The notes under the pieces are model-generated. The model made no database searches and was not told the DNA's origin. It saw only the letters and a list, made by a program, of their open reading frames with translations. From the NCBI RefSeq assembly GCF_000300455.3, contig NZ_CP007215.2, forward strand, positions 3,658,001 to 3,722,000: 64,000 bases of DNA, given 5' to 3'. Shown one piece after another: positions 44,600-52,246 of this stretch. Position 1 is the stretch's first letter; each line of letters begins with the position of its first letter. Made by a program: the position numbers and the translations under genes. This stretch comes from Kosakonia sacchari SP1 (GTDB taxonomy: Bacteria; Pseudomonadota; Gammaproteobacteria; Enterobacterales; Enterobacteriaceae).

Positions 44600-45679
44600 T
44601 TAACGGCGACCCAGCATCGCGACCTGCTGCGCCAGTTCGTTTAAGCGCCTGGCAAGGGTTTCACCACTCAGTTTCTGTTGCCGGGCTGGCGCGGTGGAGT
44701 GTCGCTCGATGAGCATCACCGGCAACCGCGTTTGACCTGTGACATCGCTCCGGGCTGACGGGCTGAGTAGCCAGTCGACGCTTCGCTCCCCGGCCTCTTT
44801 AAACGTCTGGCGAATGGTGGTGAGCGGCGGGGAAAACCAGGCGCTGTCGGCGGTATCGTCATAACCCACCACAGAGATCTGCGCCGGTACATCAATTCCT
44901 TTCTCGACGCAGGCGCGGATAACGCCAAGCGCCATCTGATCGTTTGCCACCAGCACCGCGTCGGGTAACTGACGGCCCGCGAGCAAACTGTGCGCTTTTT
45001 CATAACCGGAAGCCGCGCTCCAGTCACCGTGCGCGCTGGCACAAGGCGTTAGACCCGCCTGCTGAAGTGCCGTCAGCCAACCGGCAAAACGGGTACGCGC
45101 GGAAACCGAGGTCTGCGGCCCGCCGAGTAACGCAATCTGACGGTGCCCCTGTGCCAGCAGATGTTCTACGCCAAGCCGCGCACCTTGCATGGCATCAAAT
45201 ACCAGGCTGTTCACCGCCGCCGTCTCGCCAACATCCAGAAACAACACGGGCGTGGGAGCCGCCTGCGCCGCGAGTTGTTGCGCCAGCGCATCATCAAGCG
45301 GCACGTTGATCAACACGCCTTCAACGCGCTGCGCCAGCAGTTCCTGTAAGGCAGCCGAGCAACTGGCTGCATCGTGCTGCTCCAGCATGGAGATGATCAC
45401 ACTGGCAGCAGCCTGCCCGGCGCGGGACTTTACCGCCGACGCAATTTGCGATGGCGCATGCAACGCCAGATCGGTTGTCAACAAACCGAGCGTTTTTGTA
45501 CGTTTACCCGCCAGTTGCTGAGCGCCGCGATTGGGGATGTAATGCAGCTCCGCCATCGCAGCGAGTACTTTCTCACGCGTTCTTGTAGAGACATGCGCCG
45601 CATCGTTAATCACGCGCGAAACGGTCTGGTAAGAGACGCCCGCATGGCTGGCGACATCATAAAGAGTGATGGTTTTCAT
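44600..45679 (-). CDS. lacI: Lac repressor LacI
   Basis: A 359-residue repressor (E. coli 360). The DNA-binding headpiece is conserved (TLYDVASHAGVSYQTVSRVIN), followed by the hinge, the periplasmic-binding-protein-like core and the C-terminal Leu-rich tetramerisation helix (LARRLNELAQQVAML), so it is expected to form tetramers able to loop DNA. Start at 45679 matches E. coli (MKxxTLYDV). A second lac-operator-like site lies upstream of its start. It precedes lacZ on the same strand by 105 bases. Confidence 0.95.
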   Translation of the reverse strand: MKTITLYDVASHAGVSYQTVSRVINDAAHVSTRTREKVLAAMAELHYIPNRGAQQLAGKRTKTLGLLTTDLALHAPSQIASAVKSRAGQAAASVIISMLEQHDAASCSAALQELLAQRVEGVLINVPLDDALAQQLAAQAAPTPVLFLDVGETAAVNSLVFDAMQGARLGVEHLLAQGHRQIALLGGPQTSVSARTRFAGWLTALQQAGLTPCASAHGDWSAASGYEKAHSLLAGRQLPDAVLVANDQMALGVIRACVEKGIDVPAQISVVGYDDTADSAWFSPPLTTIRQTFKEAGERSVDWLLSPSARSDVTGQTRLPVMLIERHSTAPARQQKLSGETLARRLNELAQQVAMLGRR

Positions 45680-45734
45680 AGCGCTTCCCGGCTGCAAACA
45701 GTTTTCCAGTATACCCGGTTTGCAGGTCAGCGCC

Positions 45735-45747
45735 TGTGAGCGCTTCG
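45735..45747. promoter_or_regulatory. Second lac-operator-like site upstream of lacI
   Basis: TGTGAGCGCTTCG is identical over 13 bases to the core of the lacZ operator at 44505-44525. It sits 56 bases before the lacI ATG and next to a TATACT -10 candidate (45708-45713, minus strand). It may serve autoregulation or looping. Confidence 0.65.
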
Positions 45748-45766
45748 GAGAAAAAACCAGACGGGA

Positions 45767-45799
45767 CTAAATACAATCTAAATACAATCTAAATACAAT
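45767..45799. repeat. Three tandem 11-bp repeats
   Basis: CTAAATACAAT is repeated perfectly three times without gaps upstream of lacI. The 11-bp period is near one helical turn, so bound proteins would face the same side. Confidence 0.92.
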
Positions 45800-45957
45800 C
45801 GAAGAATAATTTGCGGGAAAAGAAATAGCGACGAGCCACAAAAGGCTCGTCGGAAACATCATCCGTAATGTGCATTTGAGATGGTTACGTATTTTTATTA
45901 TGAAACCACCATCACATTTTTTAATGCAATTAAAATGACAGTTTCATGACAAATACA

Positions 45958-46176
45958 TTACTGCTGGCGTGGAATTGGAAAGCCTTTTATCGAAATAATA
46001 AAGCTGTGCCCTTCTTTTTTAATTTTCGCTCCGGCGTCACACCAGTCTGATGCGATGCGAAAAAACTCATCACTTCCGATATTCCAGTCCAGACGAACTT
46101 GTTTGACAAAACCTGAGCGTAGCATCTCACAGGCCTCGCCATAGTTGCTGGCGGTTGATAGCAGTTGTTGGCTCAT
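45958..46176 (-). CDS. Hypothetical protein, partner of the RHH gene
   Basis: A 72-residue protein of unknown function (MSQQLLSTASNYGEACEMLRSGFVKQVRLDWN...). There is no signal peptide or membrane segment; it is moderately basic with a beta-rich pattern (VRLDWN, SFIISIKGF). It overlaps the upstream RHH gene by four bases (ATGA), implying coupled translation. The arrangement, a small DNA-binding protein followed by a small basic protein, resembles toxin-antitoxin pairs, but no toxin family is recognised. Confidence 0.72.
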   Translation of the reverse strand: MSQQLLSTASNYGEACEMLRSGFVKQVRLDWNIGSDEFFRIASDWCDAGAKIKKEGHSFIISIKGFPIPRQQ

Positions 46177-46424
46177 TTTTTCTTCTTCAGAAGTTTACGT
46201 AACGCTTTAATTTCTTTAGGAGTTAACGGAGTAGAACTCTCTTCTTCGGTATGCTGGTTATCAATGTCGTCTTCCGATACTCCCGCCTCTTCTGCAGCCT
46301 GAAAAGCCAGCAGCAATAGCTTTTCTGTCGCGGTACCGAGATTTTCACTATTTACTTCTGCGTAATGACGAAGTTTCTCTTTTAGCGCTTCATCAATTTT
46401 GACGTTTAATACAGCACTGGCCAT
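46173..46424 (-). CDS. Ribbon-helix-helix-like small protein
   Basis: An 83-residue protein whose first ~45 residues (ASAVLNVKIDEALKEKLRHYAE...) fit the RHH (Arc/MetJ/CopG) pattern of beta-strand plus two helices. A long acidic tail and a Lys-rich C terminus (LRKLLKKKK) follow. It is the first gene of a two-gene operon with the hypothetical gene at 45958. Probably it is a DNA-binding repressor or antitoxin; not proven. The operon sits in an AT-rich stretch between lacI and an acetyltransferase. Confidence 0.75.
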   Translation of the reverse strand: MASAVLNVKIDEALKEKLRHYAEVNSENLGTATEKLLLLAFQAAEEAGVSEDDIDNQHTEEESSTPLTPKEIKALRKLLKKKK

Positions 46425-46658
46425 GATTATCCCTTCTTGTGTGAATAAACATGCTAATTAATACACGAACTTATGGAACTGATCCAGAAATATATTTCAG
46501 AATTATAACAACTTAAAAAAACCCCAGATTAATCTGCCTAAGAATTATGACAAAAAGATTAAATTAATATTTCAGTAAAATGACAAATAAACCTGCATAA
46601 ATAAATATATCGACAATGAAATTTAAATATCCTGCCAGCCTCCTGCGGCTGACAGGTT
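46425..46658. other. AT-rich gap upstream of the RHH operon
   Basis: About 230 bases, strongly AT-rich compared with neighbours, holding no recognised gene. It should contain the RHH operon promoter and the 3' region of the GNAT gene. Confidence 0.4.
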
Positions 46659-47204
46659 TCAGCGATAAAGATTATTCCATTCGTCGCGCGTTATCTCCCA
46701 AAGCTCTGTGTCCAGTTCTCCGGAGACGTATTGCCCTTTCTCGCAACGAACCAGCCGCATTCCGCTACGTTCAGAAATCTTTTTCGAACGCGCATTCGCC
46801 ACGGCTTTCGGTGCGCGCAGCACATCGCGATCGAGCACATTGAACCAGTAATCATTCACGGCATGGCAAGCTTCCGTCATATAGCCCTGCCCTTGCCACT
46901 CCGGTGCCAGCCAGAAACCGCGGTTATTGTCTGGCGTATTCATTAAGCAAATAACACCCATCAACTCCGCCGGTTCTGATTTGCGACGCAGCGTCCAAAA
47001 CCAGCCTTCCCCTGCACGGTTTGCCGCCAGCGCAACATTATCGACATAATGCTGCGCGGCACCGTCCGGGTAGGGCCAGGGCACACTGGCAATCAGGTAA
47101 CGCACAATTTCCCAGCGCGGAAAAATACGCTGTATTTGCGTGGCATCTTCCGATGCCAGCGGCTTGAGAAGAAGTCTTGCGGTTTCGAGCTCGGGTGTTG
47201 TCAT
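46659..47204 (-). CDS. GNAT-family N-acetyltransferase
   Basis: A 181-residue acetyltransferase of the RimJ/RimL type (Acetyltransf_3). Characteristic parts are ETARLLLKPL at the N terminus, GFWLAPEWQGQGYMTEA (acetyl-CoA loop) and NARSKKISERSGMRLV. The substrate is unknown. Start at 47204 follows AGGAG by eight bases; the longer frame from 47318 adds non-homologous residues. Confidence 0.88.
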   Translation of the reverse strand: MTTPELETARLLLKPLASEDATQIQRIFPRWEIVRYLIASVPWPYPDGAAQHYVDNVALAANRAGEGWFWTLRRKSEPAELMGVICLMNTPDNNRGFWLAPEWQGQGYMTEACHAVNDYWFNVLDRDVLRAPKAVANARSKKISERSGMRLVRCEKGQYVSGELDTELWEITRDEWNNLYR

Positions 47205-47329
47205 TGACCATACTCCTTTGCAACGCCAACGGATGTTGTTGCACCAGAATCCCCTACCCGTTTTATAAAGTAAACCGCCCGTTTCACACCAAAATTGAGG
47301 GGATGAAGCGCGATGCACTTAATACACAG

Positions 47330-47941
47330 TTATAGCGCGGGCTCGCTTTGTGGCTCAGGCTTTAGCGTCGGTTTCTGACGAAACCACGGCAGGCAAAGCT
47401 GAATCAACGGGCCAATCGCCAGCGCGTAAACCACCGTACCCACGCCAACGGTTCCCCCCAGCAGCCAGCCGATGAACAGCACAGAAACTTCAATCGCCGT
47501 GCGGATAGTTCGCACCGACCAGCCGGTGCGCGCATGAATACCGGTCATTAACCCATCGCGCGGCCCGGCACCAAACCCCGCGCCAATGTACATTCCGGTC
47601 GCGATGGCATTCACCACCACGGCGCAAACCAGCAAAGTGCCCCGAGCCACCAGCGAATCCAGCACCGGCATCAACGACAGCGCGGCATCGGCGGCAAGGC
47701 CTAACACAATCACATTGCTGATCGTTCCCAATCCCGGCCGCTGGCGCAGCGGGATCCACAACAGCAGCACCAGCGCACCGGTCACGATCATCACCGTACC
47801 AATATCCAGCGATAACAGTTTCATCACGCCCAGGTGAAAAACGTTCCACGGATCCGCGCCCAGATCCGCGCGCACAAACATGGCGGTAGAAACGCCGTAC
47901 AGAACCAGGCCTATATAAAGTTGAATTAATCGACGCAGCAT
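47330..47941 (-). CDS. YczE-type membrane protein
   Basis: A 203-residue polytopic inner-membrane protein with about five or six transmembrane helices, of the YczE/YyaS/YitT-related family (LGADPWNVFHLGV, GAGPRDGLMTG). It is probably a transporter of unknown substrate. It is divergent from a MocR-type regulator, the same neighbour pairing reported for yczE and yczR in Bacillus and other bacteria, which supports a regulator-target relationship. Confidence 0.85.
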   Translation of the reverse strand: MLRRLIQLYIGLVLYGVSTAMFVRADLGADPWNVFHLGVMKLLSLDIGTVMIVTGALVLLLWIPLRQRPGLGTISNVIVLGLAADAALSLMPVLDSLVARGTLLVCAVVVNAIATGMYIGAGFGAGPRDGLMTGIHARTGWSVRTIRTAIEVSVLFIGWLLGGTVGVGTVVYALAIGPLIQLCLPWFRQKPTLKPEPQSEPAL

Positions 47942-47982
47942 TATTTTTCTCCGGTTGTTCAGGCTTTCATTTTTACCGGAAA

Positions 47983-48021
47983 TGGACTTATTATTAATGT
48001 CCAGTTTTAAAATAGTGGACT
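47983..48021. promoter_or_regulatory. Candidate MocR operator between the yczE- and yczR-type genes
   Basis: TGGACT occurs at 47983 and 48016, 33 bases apart (three turns), with an inverted copy GTCCA at 47999-48003. Spaced direct repeats with an inverted copy are typical of MocR binding regions. Confidence 0.6.
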
Positions 48022-48025
48022 GTAT

Positions 48026-49447
48026 ATGTCATCACGCCGCCTGGGTAGCCACTCTTTACACCGTCTGTTGGGACACTGGCAACAACCCGCTTCCCGTACG
48101 CCTTTATGGCGACAACTTGCCGACGCGCTGCGCCTGCTGATCCTTGATGGCAGACTGGCAATCGAGACACGCCTTCCCGGAGAGCGTGAACTGGCCTCAA
48201 TGCTTGAGATCAGCCGCACAACGGTTGCCAGCGCACTGGCGCACCTGCGTGATGAAGGTTATCTGGAGAGCCGCCACGGCAGTGGCTCGCGTGTGATCCT
48301 GCCCGATAGCCGGGCGATCCCAACGCTTAGCACGGCGGGCACAGCGCTCGATCTCTCCACTGCCGCGCTCAGCGCTGGCCCGGAAATCCACCAGGCTTAT
48401 ACTCACGCGCTGGCGGCCATTCCGCCCTATCTTTCCCGCACCGGTTACGGGCAATTAGGTGTGCAGGCGCTGCGCGAAGCGATTGCCGCACGATACACCG
48501 TCCGCGGCTTGCCCACGCATGCTGATGAAGTGATGGTGGTCAATGGCGCGCTCAGCGGGCTGGCGCTGGTTCTGCGTATGCTGACCGGCCCAGGCGATCG
48601 CGTGGTGGTCGATCATCCGACCTATCCGCTGGCGATTGCCGCCATCCAGGGCGCGTCGTGCAGGCCGGTTGGCGTGTCCTTGCCGCAATCGGGCTGGGAC
48701 ACCGACGGTTTCGCAGCGACGCTGGCGCAGACCGCGCCACGGCTGGCGTACTTAATGCCTGATTATCACAACCCAACCGGCCGCTGTATGGATATCGCCA
48801 CGCGGCAGGCCATCGTCAGCGTTGCCGCGCAAGCGCGCACCACCCTGGTGGTCGACGAAACGATGGTTGATTTGTGGTACGCGTCTCCGCCGCCACCGCC
48901 AATGGCAGCGTTTGATAGTAGCAGCACGGTCATTACGCTCGGTTCGGCGGGTAAAACGTTCTGGGGTGGGCTGCGTTTAGGGTGGATCCGCGCCTCATCG
49001 CGAACCATTGCCACGCTGGTGCAGACGCGCGATACGCTGGAACTCGGCTCACCGCTACTGGAACAGCTGGCGACGCTATGGCTGATGGAAAATGGCGAAA
49101 GCTTCCTGCCCGCGCGTCGTGACATGCTCAAAGCACGACGCGATCGCTGTGCGGCGTTGCTGCGGGAACATTTCCCCGACTGGCGTTTTTCGCTGCCGGA
49201 AGGCGGCCTCTCTTTCTGGATAGAGCTGCCCGATATGCTGGCAACGCAGTTTGCCGCACGCGCAGAAACGATTGGTATCCATCTCGGCGCTGGCCCGCGC
49301 TTTGGGCTGACGGGGGCGTTTGAGCGCTATTTGCGCATCCCTTTCGCGCTGGATTCCCGTGAGCTGGAAAATGCACTGCTGCGACTCAAACCTTTGTGGC
49401 TGGCGCTTCGCGAAACGGAAGCGCCATTTAAGCGTAGCGTGGTGTAA
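48026..49447 (+). CDS. MocR-type regulator (YczR-like), GntR HTH plus aminotransferase-like domain
   Basis: A 473-residue protein: GntR winged helix (~25-90; LPGERELASMLEISRTTVASAL) and an aminotransferase-like domain with a DYHNPTGR substrate loop, VDETMVDLWY, and the PLP-binding Lys310 in LGSAGKTFWGGLRLGW. It is divergent from the YczE-type gene, so it fits the YczR subgroup, which is thought to regulate yczE. The start at 48026 lies just inside the repeat-bearing intergenic region, implying autoregulation. Confidence 0.87.
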   Translation: MSSRRLGSHSLHRLLGHWQQPASRTPLWRQLADALRLLILDGRLAIETRLPGERELASMLEISRTTVASALAHLRDEGYLESRHGSGSRVILPDSRAIPTLSTAGTALDLSTAALSAGPEIHQAYTHALAAIPPYLSRTGYGQLGVQALREAIAARYTVRGLPTHADEVMVVNGALSGLALVLRMLTGPGDRVVVDHPTYPLAIAAIQGASCRPVGVSLPQSGWDTDGFAATLAQTAPRLAYLMPDYHNPTGRCMDIATRQAIVSVAAQARTTLVVDETMVDLWYASPPPPPMAAFDSSSTVITLGSAGKTFWGGLRLGWIRASSRTIATLVQTRDTLELGSPLLEQLATLWLMENGESFLPARRDMLKARRDRCAALLREHFPDWRFSLPEGGLSFWIELPDMLATQFAARAETIGIHLGAGPRFGLTGAFERYLRIPFALDSRELENALLRLKPLWLALRETEAPFKRSVV

Positions 49448-49450
49448 AAC

Positions 49451-50044
49451 TCAGGCCGCAGGCGGCGTCAGCGGTTTTATCGACTGGCTGTTAACCCAGC
49501 CAGTGGTGCTTTTTCCTGACTCGCTAATAAACTGGATCTGTGTCCAGCCTTTCCCGGTTTTCAGCACACCGACAACATCATCTTTGACAATCCACGCTTT
49601 GCGACGCGTGCTGACATCCGGTGTGTTGCTGAGATAAACCCGCTCATCAACCACTTCGGCAAGAGAAACCCACTGTGTAGACTGGGTTTTACTCAGTGCA
49701 ATCCCCTCGTTGATTTGCGGCACCATCACATTCATGCAGCCGTCATGGTTTTGCCCGTTCGCAATCTTCAATGTCACGCCGTCCGCCGTGGCAGAAAGAT
49801 GTCCCGGCAGCACATCAGAAGACCAGCTGGATATTTCCGCTTCCCCGTTCGGAGACACGTTACCCGCCAGCGCAAACGCGCAATTTCGCGTCACGCCAAC
49901 CCCCATCGTTTCAGAGTAGTAGCCCGTGACCTGCCCGGAGGGTGACACCGCCAGTTGCAACTCTTCATAAACTCCCGACTGCAATGTGGCGGCAAAAGGT
50001 GCTGTCGATACCGATAACGTCACTGCCAATACGATGTTGCGCAT
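49451..50044 (-). CDS. Secreted protein with C-terminal SH3-like segment, function unknown
   Basis: A 197-residue protein with a Sec signal peptide (MRNIVLAVTLSVSTAPFAA). The mature part has an unrecognised beta-rich N-terminal domain with two cysteines likely to form a disulfide (RNCAFALAG; HDGCMNV) and a C-terminal region (VYLSNTPDVSTRRKAWIV...GWVNSQSI) that looks like a bacterial SH3 domain. Probably periplasmic. No function can be assigned. It converges on the MocR gene (3 bases between stops) and is divergent from the GFA gene. Confidence 0.68.
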   Translation of the reverse strand: MRNIVLAVTLSVSTAPFAATLQSGVYEELQLAVSPSGQVTGYYSETMGVGVTRNCAFALAGNVSPNGEAEISSWSSDVLPGHLSATADGVTLKIANGQNHDGCMNVMVPQINEGIALSKTQSTQWVSLAEVVDERVYLSNTPDVSTRRKAWIVKDDVVGVLKTGKGWTQIQFISESGKSTTGWVNSQSIKPLTPPAA

Positions 50045-50198
50045 ACTCCCTGCCCTTTTATCAGAATTATTTTTGCGGCTACAGCGTACCGTTTCTGCAT
50101 AAAAACATCACCAGTGAACCCACGCGTTTTCCCCCACCAAAAAAGGTAAAAAAGGCTAAGGTTGAAAGACCCGTTTGATTTGCTCTGTGAGGAAAGCG

Positions 50199-50609
50199 AT
50201 GGCGGAAAAATTAATGGCGCAGTGTCACTGCGGTACGGTGGCGTTTTCTGTGCAGCTTTCGGACGGTTTTAACACCGTGCGACGCTGTAATTGCTCTTTT
50301 TGCCGAATGCGCGGCGCAGTTGCCGTGTCGGCCCCGCTCTCGGGCATTGAGGTTGTTAAAGGCAAAGATAAATTGACCGAGTATCGCTTTAACACCGGCA
50401 CCGCCGTGCACTATTTTTGCTCGGTTTGCGGTATCTATACGTTTCACCAGCGGCGATCTAACCCGGATCAATACGGCGTGAATGTGGCATGCATTGAAGG
50501 AGTCTCGCCCTTCGATTTTGAGCAAATTCCGGTTTCAGAAGGTGTTCATCACCCTTCGGATGGCGGAAAAGATAGCATTGCGGGGTATTTGCGTTATTCA
50601 CGCGAGTGA
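50199..50609 (+). CDS. GFA-family (glutathione-dependent formaldehyde-activating-like) protein
   Basis: A 136-residue zinc protein of the GFA/CENP-V family. The zinc-binding cysteines are clear: CHCG at the N terminus, CNCSFC in the middle, and CSVCG. The real function is uncertain: the family name reflects one enzyme, and most members are uncharacterised. Start at 50199 follows GAGGAAAG and was chosen over 50175. A copy of the ffs 3' end begins 24 bases after its stop. Confidence 0.87.
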   Translation: MAEKLMAQCHCGTVAFSVQLSDGFNTVRRCNCSFCRMRGAVAVSAPLSGIEVVKGKDKLTEYRFNTGTAVHYFCSVCGIYTFHQRRSNPDQYGVNVACIEGVSPFDFEQIPVSEGVHHPSDGGKDSIAGYLRYSRE

Positions 50610-50632
50610 GAAAAACAAAGGAAGCAGAATTG

Positions 50633-50652
50633 GGTGGGGGCCCTGCCAGCTA
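50633..50652. repeat. Displaced 20-bp copy of the ffs 3' end (att-like, left)
   Basis: GGTGGGGGCCCTGCCAGCTA is identical to the last 20 bases of ffs (minus strand) at 52247-52266. The flank beyond this copy has an extra G, keeping the ancestral ffs end CCCACCC. It is the expected left junction of an element integrated at the ffs 3' end. Confidence 0.85.
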
Positions 50653-50724
50653 AGGTTTTTCGAACTGGACTGACCCCGCCCCGGTAGACGATCCTGCCCT
50701 ATAGTTTGAGCATAGGAGGAGCGT

Positions 50725-51009
50725 ATGGGCACACCACGATTTACACCTGAATTTAAGGAAGAAGCCGTCCGTCAGATAACGGAACGCGGTTATTCCGTCG
50801 CCGAAGTTTCTGACCGGCTGGGCGTTTCAGCACACAGTCTCTATAAGTGGTTACGGGCTATTAAACCCGATAACAGCGAGCAGCATGCCCGTGATTTACT
50901 GGAAGCGAAAAGCGAGATCCTGAAGCTCAGGGCCCAACTGAAGCGCACTGAGGAAGAACGGGACATACTGAAAAAGGCCGCGCGGTACTTTGCAAGGGAG
51001 CCCGACTGA
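50725..51009 (+). CDS. IS3-family transposase OrfA
   Basis: A 94-residue DNA-binding subunit: helix-turn-helix (TPEFKEEAVRQITERGYSVAEVSDRLGVSAHSLYKWL) and a leucine-zipper-like helix (LRAQLKRTEEERDILKKA). RBS AGGAGG-like GGAGGAG is upstream of the ATG. OrfA ends in the overlap region with OrfB, and the run GAAAAAG near codon 84 is where the -1 shift to the OrfAB transposase probably happens, though it is not the canonical A AAA AAG. Confidence 0.93.
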   Translation: MGTPRFTPEFKEEAVRQITERGYSVAEVSDRLGVSAHSLYKWLRAIKPDNSEQHARDLLEAKSEILKLRAQLKRTEEERDILKKAARYFAREPD

Positions 51010-51050
51010 AGTACCGCTTTATCAATGAGCACCGCACTGTATGGGGTGTC

Positions 51051-51860
51051 ATGACGATGTGTCGGGTGTTGTGCGTTGCCCGGGCCGGGTTTTATGCGTG
51101 GCTGCATAACCCGGTCTCCGCGCGGGATAAAGATAACCAGCGTCTGCTGACGCTTATCCGTGACTCCTATTCACTGAGCGGAGGCGTATACGGTTACCGC
51201 CGGGTTCATGGCGACCTGAACGAAATCGGGGAAATCTGCGGTAAAAATCGGGTGGGCCGTATTATGCAACTGAACCGGATTAAAGCCGTGCGCGGCTATA
51301 AAGCTCCGCGTCGTATCGCCGGCAGACCTTCAGTGGTTGCGCCTAATCGTGTGCAGCGGCAGTTTACCGTTGTCCGGGCCAATCAGGTCTGGGTAACCGA
51401 CATTACCTATATCCGCACCTGGCAGGGCTGGTTATATCTGGCGGTGGTTATCGATCTCTTCGCCCGTAACGTGGTGGGCTGGTCGATGAAACCCACTCTC
51501 TCACGCGAACTGGCGCTGGATGCGCTCATGATGGCCGTGTGGCGACGAAAACCGGACGGCGAGGTTATCGTACACAGCGATCAGGGCAGCCAGTACGGCA
51601 GCGACGACTGGCAGCGCTTCTGCCGGGCCAATAACCTGGCCCCGAGCATGAGCCGGCGTGGCAACTGCTGGGATAATGCGGTAGCGGAGTCGTTCTTCAG
51701 TTCGCTGAAAAAAGAACGGATCAGAAAGCGCATCTATAAAACCCGGGATCTGGCCCGGGCCGATATCTTCGATTACATTGAAGTGTTCTACAACCGGGCC
51801 CGGCGCCACAGCCATCTCGGCGGCGTCAGTCCGGAGGCCTTTGAACAGGCCTCGTCGTGA
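51051..51860 (+). CDS. IS3-family transposase OrfB (DDE catalytic domain)
   Basis: A 269-residue rve-type transposase with the DDE triad in VTDITYIRT (first Asp), VHSDQGSQY (second Asp) and NAVAESFFSSLKKE (Glu). The open frame continues upstream of this ATG through ~50 further bases into the OrfA frame by -1, so the active protein is probably the OrfAB fusion. It looks intact. Confidence 0.92.
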   Translation: MTMCRVLCVARAGFYAWLHNPVSARDKDNQRLLTLIRDSYSLSGGVYGYRRVHGDLNEIGEICGKNRVGRIMQLNRIKAVRGYKAPRRIAGRPSVVAPNRVQRQFTVVRANQVWVTDITYIRTWQGWLYLAVVIDLFARNVVGWSMKPTLSRELALDALMMAVWRRKPDGEVIVHSDQGSQYGSDDWQRFCRANNLAPSMSRRGNCWDNAVAESFFSSLKKERIRKRIYKTRDLARADIFDYIEVFYNRARRHSHLGGVSPEAFEQASS

Positions 51861-51895
51861 GGACAGGAAATGTCTACTGTTGTGGGGTCAGTCCA

Positions 51896-52146
51896 CTCTT
51901 GAGGCTCTTGAATGCCTTCTTCTGTTGTGGCTGTTGGAAGGAAGCAGACAGGGTTGCAGTGTGTGCCGGGATGGACTGCGGAACGCAGTGGAAAGGTTGT
52001 GAGGCGAGATATTTCTCCACACGGAGCAAGGCTTCACGCCTGGAACGTGTGCGAAGAGAAATACGAATTTCACGGCGTTTCCGAGATGTCAGGTAGACCC
52101 TACGGTAGTACCAGATCCCGTGACGGGAAAGCATAAGATGCGACAT
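51896..52146 (-). pseudogene. Tyrosine recombinase (integrase) N-terminal remnant
   Basis: The first ~83 residues of a phage-type integrase (MSHLMLSRHGIWYYRR..., then REIRISLRTRSRREAL), an N-terminal domain of the DUF6538/SAM-like type. It is cut at the IS3 right end, so the catalytic domain is lost. The start lies 100 bases from the 20-bp att-like repeat at the ffs end, the normal placing of an integrase at its attachment site. Plus-strand neighbours do not continue it. Confidence 0.8.
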
Positions 52147-52161
52147 TGATTAGCGTCCTAA

Positions 52162-52184
52162 GTGATACACAAAAGTTGTATCAC
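52162..52184. repeat. Inverted repeat upstream of the integrase remnant
   Basis: GTGATACA-CAAAAGT-TGTATCAC, a perfect 8-bp inverted repeat 16-38 bases before the integrase start. A second, CATGAT-GGAT-ATCATG, lies at 52216-52231. They may be integrase arm sites or operators. Confidence 0.7.
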
Positions 52185-52246
52185 CGCCGTTTCAATGCAC
52201 GAAAAACAGGGGTAACATGATGGATATCATGCACTTAGCACAAATT

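Larger units (their letters stand above)
50666..51895 (+). mobile_element. IS3-family insertion sequence
   Basis: A 1230-bp element bounded by imperfect inverted repeats that begin TGGACTGACCCC on both ends (50666 and, inverted, 51895). It carries overlapping-type orfA and orfB. No 3-5 bp target duplication is seen: AAC precedes the left end and CTC follows the right end, which suggests an adjacent deletion after insertion. It truncates an integrase gene on its right side. Confidence 0.9.

Noticed and set aside
45767-45799. CRISPR array
   Set aside because: The repeats are 11 bp with no spacers and only three copies.
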